From: Negativicutes bacterium | GTDB taxonomy: Bacteria > Bacillota > Negativicutes > JAGOZY01 | DNA length: 5,414 nt | Assembly (NCBI GenBank): GCA_018058445.1 | Contig: JAGOZY010000097.1 | Span: 1 to 5,414 of the forward strand | Reading direction: 5' to 3' | Shown here: one piece after another, positions 1-5,414 of the stretch | Position numbering within the stretch: the first letter of the stretch is position 1 | Layout: the number at the start of each line of letters is the position of its first letter | The notes under the pieces: generated by a model | What the model saw: the letters and a program-made list of their open reading frames with translations, nothing else | Databases searched by the model: none | What the model was told of the DNA's origin: nothing | Made by a program: the position numbers and the translations under genes

Positions 1-611
1 CTTTTATCCGGTGCAAGCTGAGCTGTCATTTCAGTATCAGTCAACGCAGGTGTAATTGCATTGACTCGTATTCCAAAAGGTCCACCTTCGCGGGCAAGAC
101 CTTTCGTCAGTGCAATAGTCGCCCCTTTCGAAGCAGCATAACAAGAATTCCCTAAAAGCCCGCCTCCTTGCTTGCCTGCAACAGAAGCGATATTAATAAT
201 TTTTCCATAGCCTAGTTCCTGCATTTTAGGAAAGACCCCTTGACTACACAGAAATACGCTACGTACATTGACGGCCATCACCCGATCCCATTGATCTTGC
301 GTGATATCCAAAATTCCTGACGTTTGCACAATTCCTGCATTATTGACGAGAATCGTCAAATGCCCCCAACGGTCAAAAAACTCGCTTAGCATCGTAGAAA
401 CCGAATCAAAAGATGAAACATCCCCAACGAGCGGTAACGCATCCACACCTAATTGTCGGATTTCCGCACACACTGCTTCTGCTCGCTCCTGATTAAGGTC
501 ATTCACCGCAACAGAAATACCTTTTTCTGCCAAAGCTAAGGCAATTGCCCGACCAATTCCTTGACCGGCGCCCGTCACTAACGCAGTTCGTTTTTTGATT
601 TCCCTGCTCAT
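1..611 (-). CDS. SDR-family NAD(P)-dependent oxidoreductase, C-terminus cut by window edge
   Basis: Classical short-chain dehydrogenase/reductase, cytoplasmic; 203 codons are visible, starting at the ATG at 611-609 and running off the left edge (family length is about 250). The Rossmann cofactor motif TGAGQGIG lies at residues 13-20. Asp38 at the end of beta-2 suggests NAD(H) rather than NADP(H). NNAG is at 90-93, the structural Asn at 115, and the catalytic Ser143, Tyr158 and Lys162 (YAASK) are all present, so the enzyme looks active. The start overlaps the acoB stop as ATGA and has only a weak GAG upstream, so translation is probably coupled to acoB. Its place in an acetoin dehydrogenase operon makes an acetoin/diacetyl/2,3-butanediol reductase conceivable. 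However, the motifs are generic and equally FabG-like; the substrate is not determinable here. The SDR call is firm, the substrate unknown. Confidence 0.93.
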   Translation of the reverse strand, partial: MSREIKKRTALVTGAGQGIGRAIALALAEKGISVAVNDLNQERAEAVCAEIRQLGVDALPLVGDVSSFDSVSTMLSEFFDRWGHLTILVNNAGIVQTSGILDITQDQWDRVMAVNVRSVFLCSQGVFPKMQELGYGKIINIASVAGKQGGGLLGNSCYAASKGATIALTKGLAREGGPFGIRVNAITPALTDTEMTAQLAPDK

Positions 612-1579
612 AAAATCTCGCGAACTGCTTGGCAGATTTGTTCCGGTGTTATTTTAACCAAGCGCTCTAGGGAGGGACTAAATGGGACAGGAACAAAAGG
701 AGCTCCCAGACGGCGGATCGGTGCGTCAAGATCATCCATCATCTCTTCGGCTACACGGGCTGCAATTTCTGCCCCTACGCCACCTGTCCGTACAGCCTCG
801 TGAACGACTACTAATCGATGGGTTTTAGCAACCGATTTATAAATCGTCTCCATATCCAAAGGAGAAATCGTTCGAAGATCGATCACTTCTGCCGAAATGC
901 CTTCTTTTTCAAGAGCCTCAGCAGCCTCAAGAACTCGATGTATCATCATTGAATAGGACACCAAAGTCACATCACTACCTTCTCGGCTGACTGCCGCCTT
1001 GCCAATCGGAACAATATGCTCTCCTTCTGGCACTGGCCCTTTAAGAGGGAAAAGACCTTTATGTTCAAAGTATAGCACTGGATCTTCACTGCGAATCGCT
1101 GCTTTCAGAAGCCCCTTCGCATCGGCTGGATTGGATGGAATAACAACTTTAATTCCAGGAATATGCAGAAAAAAAGCTTCTAATGACTGGGAGTGCTGGG
1201 CCGCTGCCGAACGAATAATTCCATCTGGAGCTCGAAGAACCAATGGCATACTACACTGACCGCCAAACATATAACGTGCTTTTGCCATTTGATTAAGAAT
1301 TTCATCCATACAAACACCAATAAAATCAGCAAAGTGCATATCAACAACCGGACGCATCCCAGCCATCGCAGCACCAACCCCAGCTCCGACAATAGCAGTC
1401 TCAGAGATTGGCGTATCTAATACACGATCTTTTCCAAATTTTTGTGGCAGCCCTTTAAATTGTCCAAAAATGCCCCCTTGAGCAGCAATATCTTCTCCCA
1501 TAATAAAAACCTTAGAATCTCTTTGCATTTCTTCAGTCATTGCTTCTAAAGTTGCTTCGGAAAAGCTAATTTGACGCAT
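608..1579 (-). CDS. acoB: Acetoin/2-oxo acid dehydrogenase E1 component, beta subunit
   Basis: Beta subunit of a heterotetrameric TPP-dependent E1, which decarboxylates or cleaves the substrate and passes the acyl unit to lipoyl-E2. At 323 residues it has the normal family length. The transketolase pyrimidine-binding domain covers about residues 1-175, with MGED near 27-30, the TPISE motif ending in the conserved Glu60 that activates the TPP aminopyrimidine, and the conserved His129 in the AAQHSQSLEAFF segment. The transketolase C-terminal domain follows, with DLRTISPLD (234-242) and HEAVRTGGVGAEIA (260-273). The start ATG shares one base with the acoA stop (TAATG), and a GAGGTG Shine-Dalgarno lies at 1588-1593, inside acoA, five bases upstream. 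The pair resembles acetoin dehydrogenases (AcoAB) more than branched-chain E1, and the sigma-54 promoter upstream fits that. Pyruvate as the substrate cannot be excluded from sequence alone. Confidence 0.92.
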   Translation of the reverse strand: MRQISFSEATLEAMTEEMQRDSKVFIMGEDIAAQGGIFGQFKGLPQKFGKDRVLDTPISETAIVGAGVGAAMAGMRPVVDMHFADFIGVCMDEILNQMAKARYMFGGQCSMPLVLRAPDGIIRSAAAQHSQSLEAFFLHIPGIKVVIPSNPADAKGLLKAAIRSEDPVLYFEHKGLFPLKGPVPEGEHIVPIGKAAVSREGSDVTLVSYSMMIHRVLEAAEALEKEGISAEVIDLRTISPLDMETIYKSVAKTHRLVVVHEAVRTGGVGAEIAARVAEEMMDDLDAPIRRLGAPFVPVPFSPSLERLVKITPEQICQAVREIL

Positions 1580-2562
1580 TATTTATGCACCTCAACTTCC
1601 GCATAGATATTTTCCCACAAAGCTTCATCTGTTGGGAATGGGTCACTCTTGGCTTTTTCAACTGCTGATAGAATTTCTTCTTTCACTTCTATGCGAATTT
1701 GATCCATCTCAGCTTTTTTAAGCCATTTTTCTTTGATAACTCGTGCTTCAAAATTTTTGATTGGATCATCTTTGGTAAATCGTTCCTTTACTTCTTCGCG
1801 AGTACGATACATTTCTGGATCACCAACAAAATGTCCGCCTACCCGATAAGTCTTAAATTCAAGGAACATTGGGCCTTCGCCTTTTCGTACCCAATCTGAA
1901 GCTTCTTCCATCGCATCAAGTACTTCGAAAATATCATTGCCATTGGCAATTCGGCGAGGTATTCCGTAACCAGCTGCACGATCCGAAATATCTCTTACCG
2001 AAGTTGTCGAGCGATAAGGAGTCGTTGAAGCCCACTCATTATTTTCGCAAACAAAAACGACAGGTAATTTCCAAGCCGCCGCCATATTGATTCCTTCATG
2101 AAAAGTTCCGCGATTTGAAGCACCATCGCCAAAGAAGCAGACTGCCACTCGACCATTATTTTGGAGCTTTGAAGCCAGAGCGGCACCGACAGCCAAGTTA
2201 TATCCGCCACCGACAACTCCATTTGCACCCATCATTCCGACCGAAAAATCAGCAATATGCATCGATCCGCCTTTGCCTTTGCAAAAGCCAGTTACTTTAC
2301 CGAAGATTTCTGCCATCATAGGTGCGACAGCTGCCCCTTTAGCAATACAATGCCCATGACCCCGATGAGTACTCGTGATATAATCCTCTTGATTCAAATA
2401 ATGGCAAACCCCAACGCCCACAGCCTCTTCCCCAGTGTATACGTGGACAAATCCTGGAATCTCCCCTGCCATAAATAGCTCACTTACTTGATCTTCAAAA
2501 AATCGAATTCTCAGCATCTTACGATAAAGTTCTCTTAATACTTCTGATGAATATTTCGCCAT
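1579..2562 (-). CDS. acoA: Acetoin/2-oxo acid dehydrogenase E1 component, alpha subunit (TPP-dependent)
   Basis: Alpha subunit of the E1 that, with AcoB, cleaves acetoin (or decarboxylates a 2-oxo acid) using thiamine diphosphate. It has 327 residues, the usual size for AcoA. Visible motifs are HRGHG (66-70), the strongly conserved GKGGSMH (96-102), and the TPP/Mg binding motif running from GDG (145-147) to NN (174-175). YRVGGHFVGDPEMYR (239-253) corresponds to the conserved E1 alpha C-terminal loop. The segments ITSTHRGHGHCIAKG and CKGKGGSMHIAD are characteristic of AcoA-type proteins as I know them. The start is fixed by an AAAGGAGGG Shine-Dalgarno ending seven bases before the ATG. It is the first gene of the operon, preceded by a predicted sigma-54 promoter with two dyad sites. 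The E1 alpha call is firm; acetoin specificity is inferred from overall resemblance and promoter type. Confidence 0.92.
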   Translation of the reverse strand: MAKYSSEVLRELYRKMLRIRFFEDQVSELFMAGEIPGFVHVYTGEEAVGVGVCHYLNQEDYITSTHRGHGHCIAKGAAVAPMMAEIFGKVTGFCKGKGGSMHIADFSVGMMGANGVVGGGYNLAVGAALASKLQNNGRVAVCFFGDGASNRGTFHEGINMAAAWKLPVVFVCENNEWASTTPYRSTTSVRDISDRAAGYGIPRRIANGNDIFEVLDAMEEASDWVRKGEGPMFLEFKTYRVGGHFVGDPEMYRTREEVKERFTKDDPIKNFEARVIKEKWLKKAEMDQIRIEVKEEILSAVEKAKSDPFPTDEALWENIYAEVEVHK

Positions 2563-2569
2563 TTCTAAA

Positions 2570-2610
2570 CCCTCCTTTTATAATAGATCGACTTTTTCTT
2601 CCCTCCTTAT
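2570..2610 (-). promoter_or_regulatory. Duplicated Shine-Dalgarno in the acoA leader
   Basis: Two strong ribosome-binding sequences lie in tandem on the minus strand. AAAGGAGGG (2578-2570) ends seven bases before the acoA ATG and sets that start. ATAAGGAGGG (2610-2601) lies 31 bases further upstream, and no ATG, GTG or TTG follows it at a usable distance. The distal copy may be a ribosome standby site or simply purine-rich leader sequence; its role is inference. Confidence 0.7.
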
Positions 2611-2647
2611 AAAAATTTCAAAATAATGAATTTTCTGTTAATTTAAT

Positions 2648-2665
2648 AAGCACGAAGTATGCCAA
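2648..2665 (-). promoter_or_regulatory. Sigma-54 (RpoN) promoter of the aco operon
   Basis: On the minus strand the sequence TTGGCATACTTCGTGCTT matches the -24/-12 consensus TGGCACG-N4-TTGCW. The invariant GG (2663-2662) and GC (2651-2650) are separated by exactly ten bases, and TGGCA is intact on the -24 side. Transcription would begin near 2638, giving a leader of about 76 bases before acoA. Acetoin dehydrogenase operons are known to be driven by sigma-54 together with the activator AcoR, which supports the assignment. The regulator gene itself is not in the window. Confidence 0.78.
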
Positions 2666-2677
2666 CGTCACAAAGCC

Positions 2678-2687
2678 TGTCTATACA
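2678..2687. promoter_or_regulatory. Partial dyad TGTCTATACA, possible third activator or operator half-site
   Basis: TGTCTATACA begins with the same TGTCTA as the two full dyads upstream and ends in ACA, forming a short TGT-N4-ACA inverted repeat. It sits about 13 bases upstream of the -24 element. It lacks the GACA arm at the N10 spacing, so it is at best a degenerate or differently used site. Confidence 0.3.
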
Positions 2688-2696
2688 AGAAAAGAA

Positions 2697-2732
2697 AAAC
2701 CAGACTGTCTAATTTTTTCGACAGTCTGGTTT
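2697..2732. repeat. 13-bp perfect inverted repeat with 10-base loop
   Basis: The arms AAACCAGACTGTC (2697-2709) and GACAGTCTGGTTT (2720-2732) are exact reverse complements around the loop TAATTTTTTC. The inner part of this repeat is the first TGTC-N10-GACA dyad. Read on the minus strand the right-hand arm runs into a T-rich stretch (TTTTTCTTTTCTT), so it could also act as an intrinsic terminator stopping antisense read-through towards acoA. On the plus strand the T-tract is poor. The exact repeat is certain; which role dominates is open. Confidence 0.85.
2706..2723. promoter_or_regulatory. Upstream activator site 1 (TGTC-N10-GACA dyad)
   Basis: TGTCTAATTTTTTCGACA is centred about 76 bases upstream of the predicted aco transcription start. 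It matches the second site at 2758-2775 in 16 of 18 positions, including the unpaired spacer. A pair of matching dyads upstream of a sigma-54 promoter is the usual arrangement for an enhancer-binding protein with a Fis-type helix-turn-helix, here plausibly AcoR. Confidence 0.6.
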
Positions 2733-2757
2733 CGTTATTATGTTTTTATATTTAACA

Positions 2758-2775
2758 TGTCTATTTATTTCGACA
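2758..2775. promoter_or_regulatory. Upstream activator site 2 (TGTC-N10-GACA dyad)
   Basis: TGTCTATTTATTTCGACA is centred about 128 bases upstream of the predicted aco start and exactly 52 bp from site 1, close to five helical turns, so both would lie on the same DNA face. Its arms extend to only five bases (ATGTC/GACAT), so it is not a convincing hairpin. This argues that the shared sequence is a protein-binding motif rather than a terminator. Confidence 0.6.
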
Positions 2776-2850
2776 TATTTTACTTCTTCTACGAGAAAAA
2801 AGGATTCTCTCATTATTTTTCGAAAGATTTAGAAAGAAACTTTAGTGAAA

Positions 2851-2857
2851 GAAGGGA
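2851..2857 (+). promoter_or_regulatory. Ribosome-binding site deciding the start at 2863
   Basis: GAAGGGA ends five bases before the ATG at 2863. An in-frame GTG at 2845 would extend the protein by six residues, but this Shine-Dalgarno would then lie inside the coding region and no better one precedes the GTG (only AGAAAG at about 2831-2836). The ATG is therefore preferred. Confidence 0.75.
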
Positions 2858-2862
2858 TTCTT

Positions 2863-3255
2863 ATGTCTGACTTGGACCTCCTCGTTCTTGAAAAGTTAAT
2901 ACCCTTTCGTGAAAAAGCTCTTGTAGTTCTGGCCCAACAACATCCATTTGTTCACGCTTTCCTAAATGCTTACTTAAAAGATAAAAACAATAGAGTCGGT
3001 TTTCAAATTACTGAAAATGGTCAAGTTGCAGGTACTTATACTTTTACACTTGATGGACTTCACATTAGTAAAACCGATATCGGAGTGTTAGAGCCAGCTT
3101 TTCACGCGCCTTTTTTAGGTACCGTAAAACTTTATGCACTTACAGAAAAATCCGATCTAGAAAAAATGCTTGCAGATCAATCGCTCCTAACTGATGATCT
3201 CTTCAAAGTCGCCAGAGAATACCTACCGATGATGACAATTAAATTCGCTAAATAG
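2863..3255 (+). CDS. Hypothetical 130-residue cytoplasmic protein
   Basis: I do not recognise this protein with confidence. It has 130 residues from the ATG at 2863. There is no signal peptide, membrane segment or cysteine, and no obvious catalytic motif. The first 45 or so residues look helical (VLEKLIPFREKALVVLAQQ, then HAFLNAYLKDK). They are followed by beta-like segments (VGFQITENGQVAGTYTFTL, DGLHISKTDIG) and a C-terminal mixed region ending in TIKFAK. The helix-then-sheet pattern with the DGL turn faintly recalls SCP2-like lipid-binding domains, but I would not annotate it so. It is monocistronic: divergent from acoA across the 300-bp control region, and closed by the palindrome at 3265-3304. 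No convincing sigma-70 promoter is visible upstream, and the dyads at 2706 and 2758 could in principle affect it too. The ribosome-binding site and isolated, terminator-bounded position make it a real gene. Confidence 0.8.
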   Translation: MSDLDLLVLEKLIPFREKALVVLAQQHPFVHAFLNAYLKDKNNRVGFQITENGQVAGTYTFTLDGLHISKTDIGVLEPAFHAPFLGTVKLYALTEKSDLEKMLADQSLLTDDLFKVAREYLPMMTIKFAK

Positions 3256-3264
3256 TTTCGCTTA

Positions 3265-3304
3265 AAGAGAGGGAGCCACTCAAATTTGAGTGGCTCCCTC
3301 TCTT
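3265..3304. terminator. Bidirectional rho-independent terminator (40-bp perfect palindrome)
   Basis: Every base from 3265 to 3304 pairs around the centre between 3284 and 3285. The GC-rich part is GAGGGAGCCACTC and its complement. On the plus strand it runs into TCTTCTTCTTTT, ending the gene at 2863-3255 ten bases after its stop. On the minus strand the arm ends in CTCTCTTT, ending the autotransporter transcript 44 bases after its stop. Its position between two convergent genes fits shared use. Confidence 0.92.
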
Positions 3305-3347
3305 CTTCTTTTCAAATCATTTTTTATTTTGCTTTATATATTGTTTA

Positions 3348-5414
3348 TCACCATTCGAATCGATAACCCGCATTGACTGCCCAAGGCTGATTAAATTTAC
3401 CGCCACTGGCTCGCTCAATATCAACATACAAGTTGTGTTTCTTCCCAATTTGAGCAGTTGCTCCAACCCCATAAGTAATCCACGAATCACCAAAGCTCTG
3501 ATTCACTCCAACTCCGTTAAAACGAATTCCGACATCTCCATCAAATTCATGCACATAAGAAGCTTTTGCGTATACATTAATTGGATTTTTACCGGACTTC
3601 ACTTCGTAACCAGCTTGCATCCCCACTCGTCCCAAAACGCTGTTGTAGCTATCTACATTGATGTTCAGCCCATTTGACGCAGTGAAGCTTCCACCGCTTT
3701 GATGTCCGACCGTCAGTTGAGCCTGCGGTTCAACATACCAGCCTTCTTTGGTTTTCCGATCCAGATGTAGTCGTTGACCGATTTCCATGGAAGCGGACAA
3801 GCCGCTTGTGTTCATGTCGTCCCCTTTGATCGTCACATTACTCGAATCAAGAACTTTATAGTCGTTTTTCATCCAGCCGTATTTTAAAACCATATCTGCA
3901 TAGAAGCCAGTTGGAGCCTTATAAGTACCATATACGCCCAGTGTTTTTGAGTCTACCGAACCACTGCCTACACCATAGTCCAAATTTCCCTTGCCATAGC
4001 CAAACATTCCGCCTACGTATAGATCTCCGTTTCCTTCTTTTAAAGCAATCTGATGATCCCCACCGACTTGAATGCCACTGTAAGTCATATCAAACCCACT
4101 CAAGAAGCTATCTGCGCTAGAGTTAAATTTTCCACCATAGACTTTTGCCCAAACACCATTTTGATTTTCTCCTTGACGAAGATCACCCAGTCGTTGAGTT
4201 AAAGTTTGAGTTTCTGCATAGTTTAGCAGATACGACCCCGCAAACCCATTCAGAGAAGCTGAAGCACTAGAGCTCGCTCGTCCAGTCGAGTAAAGATTCC
4301 AGTCCGTACCGACCTGTTTCAGCCCATACTCAAAACCACCTACTTCGACTGCATTGACCAAGCTGAAAGCATCTTCGTCACTACTACCCGTTTTGACGAT
4401 AGTTAATTCGTTTGCCGGATTTACCCAGGCACTCCCTTGATTATTTATACCCACCAAATATTGACCATCTACATGCCCACGAACATCAAGCAAATCACCC
4501 TGATTTGCGGCGATATCCGTTCGAAGATTAAACTGTGAGCCATTACCACCGTCTAAATTTTGTAGCACAGTTAGAGTAGAAAAGCTATTACTTCTTTGAT
4601 TCGCTTCGGGTACAAAAGAAATCGTTGAATTTTGATCAAAATAAAGCATATCTACAAGCGAGTCACCGGTCATTCGCCAATTCGAATCATCATACACCTG
4701 AAGACCAACACCATACTTCGAATCAACGATATGTCCCTGCCAATTGGAGTGATCACCGATATAAACATAACCTTCATGCATCTGATTCTCTATATCAATA
4801 TTATTCTGACTTAGATCCAAGTTGCCAATCCAATCTGAATTGTCCGAAATATAAAGATTCATATAATTATTACCGTTTAGCACAGCATCTCCGAGCCACA
4901 CAGAATGACCGCTTAAATTAATTGAATTTTGTGATGCATATATCGTGTTGAGTGAATTCGTTATATTAAAGTCACCCTTCCAAATCACATTCCGATAAAG
5001 ATTCATAAAATGATTAGACGGATAAGAGTCTTCCTTTTCACTACCAATTACCGTCATATCGCCTTCCCAGCTAGAATGATCTTGCATACTAACCGATATA
5101 TGACCGCTGAATTGCCCTTCATACTTGCTATTATCCACCATTAAACTTCCTTTCCAGGAAGATCCATCATAGATATTTGAACTAAATGCCCCATTCACAA
5201 TATTCGCATCGCCAACCCAAGCTGAATGGTCACCAACACTTGCACTCCCATAGACTCCAGGTGAATCTTCTTTCCCACTAGAACTTATACTAAGGTCTCC
5301 ATGCCAAACAGAAGTTCCCGTAACCCCAGCACCGAAGTTGCCCGAACGCGAAATATGGCCATCTAGATTTCCTATCCAAGATGAATTGTCATTCAGCATT
5401 ACATAGGTTGACAC
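3348..5414 (-). CDS. Autotransporter (type Va) outer-membrane protein, N-terminus beyond the window
   Basis: The reading frame is open to the right edge, so the signal peptide and part of the passenger are missing; the GTG at the edge is not a supported start. In the visible 688 codons, residues 9-247 carry ten W-x-G-D/N repeats, presumably a beta-solenoid passenger exposed outside the cell. Residues 276-377 form a pertactin-like autochaperone region (LDGGNGSQFNLRTD, GDLLDVRGHVDG, ELTIVKT, DWNLYSTG). Residues about 384-412 form the pore helix ending in QRLGDLR. Residues 420-688 are the beta-barrel, about 270 residues and enough for 12 strands, ending in the alternating aromatic signature NAGYRFEW. 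At the helix, AETQTLTQRLGDLR aligns with the EspP-type AEVNNLNKRMGDLR but has QT in place of the cleavage Asn-Asn. SPATE-style self-release is therefore unlikely and the passenger may stay attached. A lipoprotein- or adhesin-type role is plausible, but the ligand is unknown. Confidence 0.93.
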   Translation of the reverse strand: MSTYVMLNDNSSWIGNLDGHISRSGNFGAGVTGTSVWHGDLSISSSGKEDSPGVYGSASVGDHSAWVGDANIVNGAFSSNIYDGSSWKGSLMVDNSKYEGQFSGHISVSMQDHSSWEGDMTVIGSEKEDSYPSNHFMNLYRNVIWKGDFNITNSLNTIYASQNSINLSGHSVWLGDAVLNGNNYMNLYISDNSDWIGNLDLSQNNIDIENQMHEGYVYIGDHSNWQGHIVDSKYGVGLQVYDDSNWRMTGDSLVDMLYFDQNSTISFVPEANQRSNSFSTLTVLQNLDGGNGSQFNLRTDIAANQGDLLDVRGHVDGQYLVGINNQGSAWVNPANELTIVKTGSSDEDAFSLVNAVEVGGFEYGLKQVGTDWNLYSTGRASSSASASLNGFAGSYLLNYAETQTLTQRLGDLRQGENQNGVWAKVYGGKFNSSADSFLSGFDMTYSGIQVGGDHQIALKEGNGDLYVGGMFGYGKGNLDYGVGSGSVDSKTLGVYGTYKAPTGFYADMVLKYGWMKNDYKVLDSSNVTIKGDDMNTSGLSASMEIGQRLHLDRKTKEGWYVEPQAQLTVGHQSGGSFTASNGLNINVDSYNSVLGRVGMQAGYEVKSGKNPINVYAKASYVHEFDGDVGIRFNGVGVNQSFGDSWITYGVGATAQIGKKHNLYVDIERASGGKFNQPWAVNAGYRFEW
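4674..5390 (-). repeat. Ten W-x-G-D passenger repeats within the autotransporter
   Basis: Tryptophans at visible residues 13, 37, 66, 87, 116, 145, 173, 195, 225 and 246 each head a unit of the form (D/N)-(H/N/D/G)-S-x-W-x-G-(D/N). Ser stands two before Trp in nine of ten units. Examples are GDHSAWVGD, QDHSSWEGD, SGHSVWLGD and GDHSNWQGH. The last unit (SNWRMTGD) is altered and caps the array. Spacing alternates between 21-24 and 28-30 residues, as expected for one or two extra strands per solenoid rung. The DNA between units has diverged, so the array is old at the protein level rather than a recent tandem expansion. More units probably lie beyond the right edge. Confidence 0.85.

Noticed and set aside
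999..1420. Plus-strand open frames opposite acoB
   Set aside because: They lie antisense to a well-conserved enzyme gene, have no ribosome-binding site and show no recognisable protein.
2661..2680. Catabolite-repression (cre-like) or CRP-like site near TGTGACGTTGGCA on the minus strand
   Set aside because: The cre core is mismatched at key positions, and no second TGTGA arm is present for a CRP dyad.
2751..2779. Possible sigma-70 promoter TTTAAC-N17-CATATT for the plus-strand gene
   Set aside because: Both hexamers are poor matches in an AT-rich stretch where such pairs occur by chance; it also overlaps activator site 2, so I did not list it.
2793..2809. Small hairpin GAGAA/TTCTC before the small plus-strand gene
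   Set aside because: Only five A/T-rich base pairs with a seven-base loop; too weak to call an attenuator or terminator.
2845..2862. GTG start extending the 130-residue protein by six residues
   Set aside because: The GAAGGGA ribosome-binding site lies inside this extension and is correctly spaced for the ATG at 2863; upstream of the GTG there is only a weak purine run.
4625..4921. Plus-strand open frame of 98 codons, His/Asn-rich, opposite the passenger repeats
   Set aside because: Its composition is the reverse-complement echo of the repeat codons, with no ribosome-binding site or independent support.
1..5414. CRISPR array, tRNA/rRNA genes, transposase or attachment sites
   Set aside because: No direct-repeat/spacer pattern, tRNA-like cloverleaf, rRNA sequence, transposase motif or flanking duplications were seen on either strand.

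Overview
The window comes from a bacterium that looks like a low-to-moderate-GC Firmicute but has an outer membrane. The ribosome-binding sites are strong purine-rich AGGAGGG types, yet the right-hand third encodes a classical type V autotransporter with a C-terminal outer-membrane beta-barrel. That combination points to a diderm Firmicute of the Negativicutes (Selenomonadales/Veillonellales/Sporomusa-type). This is an inference; the genus cannot be fixed from the sequence alone.

Left part (1-2562, minus strand): a tightly packed operon of three genes read right to left. They are the E1 alpha and E1 beta subunits of a TPP-dependent 2-oxo acid/acetoin dehydrogenase (acoA, acoB), then an NAD-type short-chain dehydrogenase cut by the left edge. 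The junctions are TAATG (acoA/acoB) and ATGA (acoB/SDR), so the three are probably translationally coupled. The E2 and E3 genes are not in the window and may lie further left.

Middle (2563-2862): a 300-bp divergent control region. On the minus strand it holds a good sigma-54 promoter (GG-N10-GC). Upstream of it are two nearly identical TGTC-N10-GACA dyads, 52 bp apart, at about -76 and -128 from the predicted start site. This is the layout expected for an enhancer-binding activator of the AcoR kind. The acoA leader also carries a second, unused-looking Shine-Dalgarno sequence. To the right, on the plus strand, is an unrecognised 130-residue cytoplasmic protein (2863-3255).

Right part: a 40-bp perfect palindrome (3265-3304) serves as a bidirectional terminator between the small plus-strand gene and the convergent autotransporter gene (3348-5414, minus, N-terminus beyond the right edge). 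The autotransporter shows ten W-x-G-D passenger repeats, a pertactin-like autochaperone region, a pore helix and a 12-strand-size barrel. It has no evident functional link to the aco operon.
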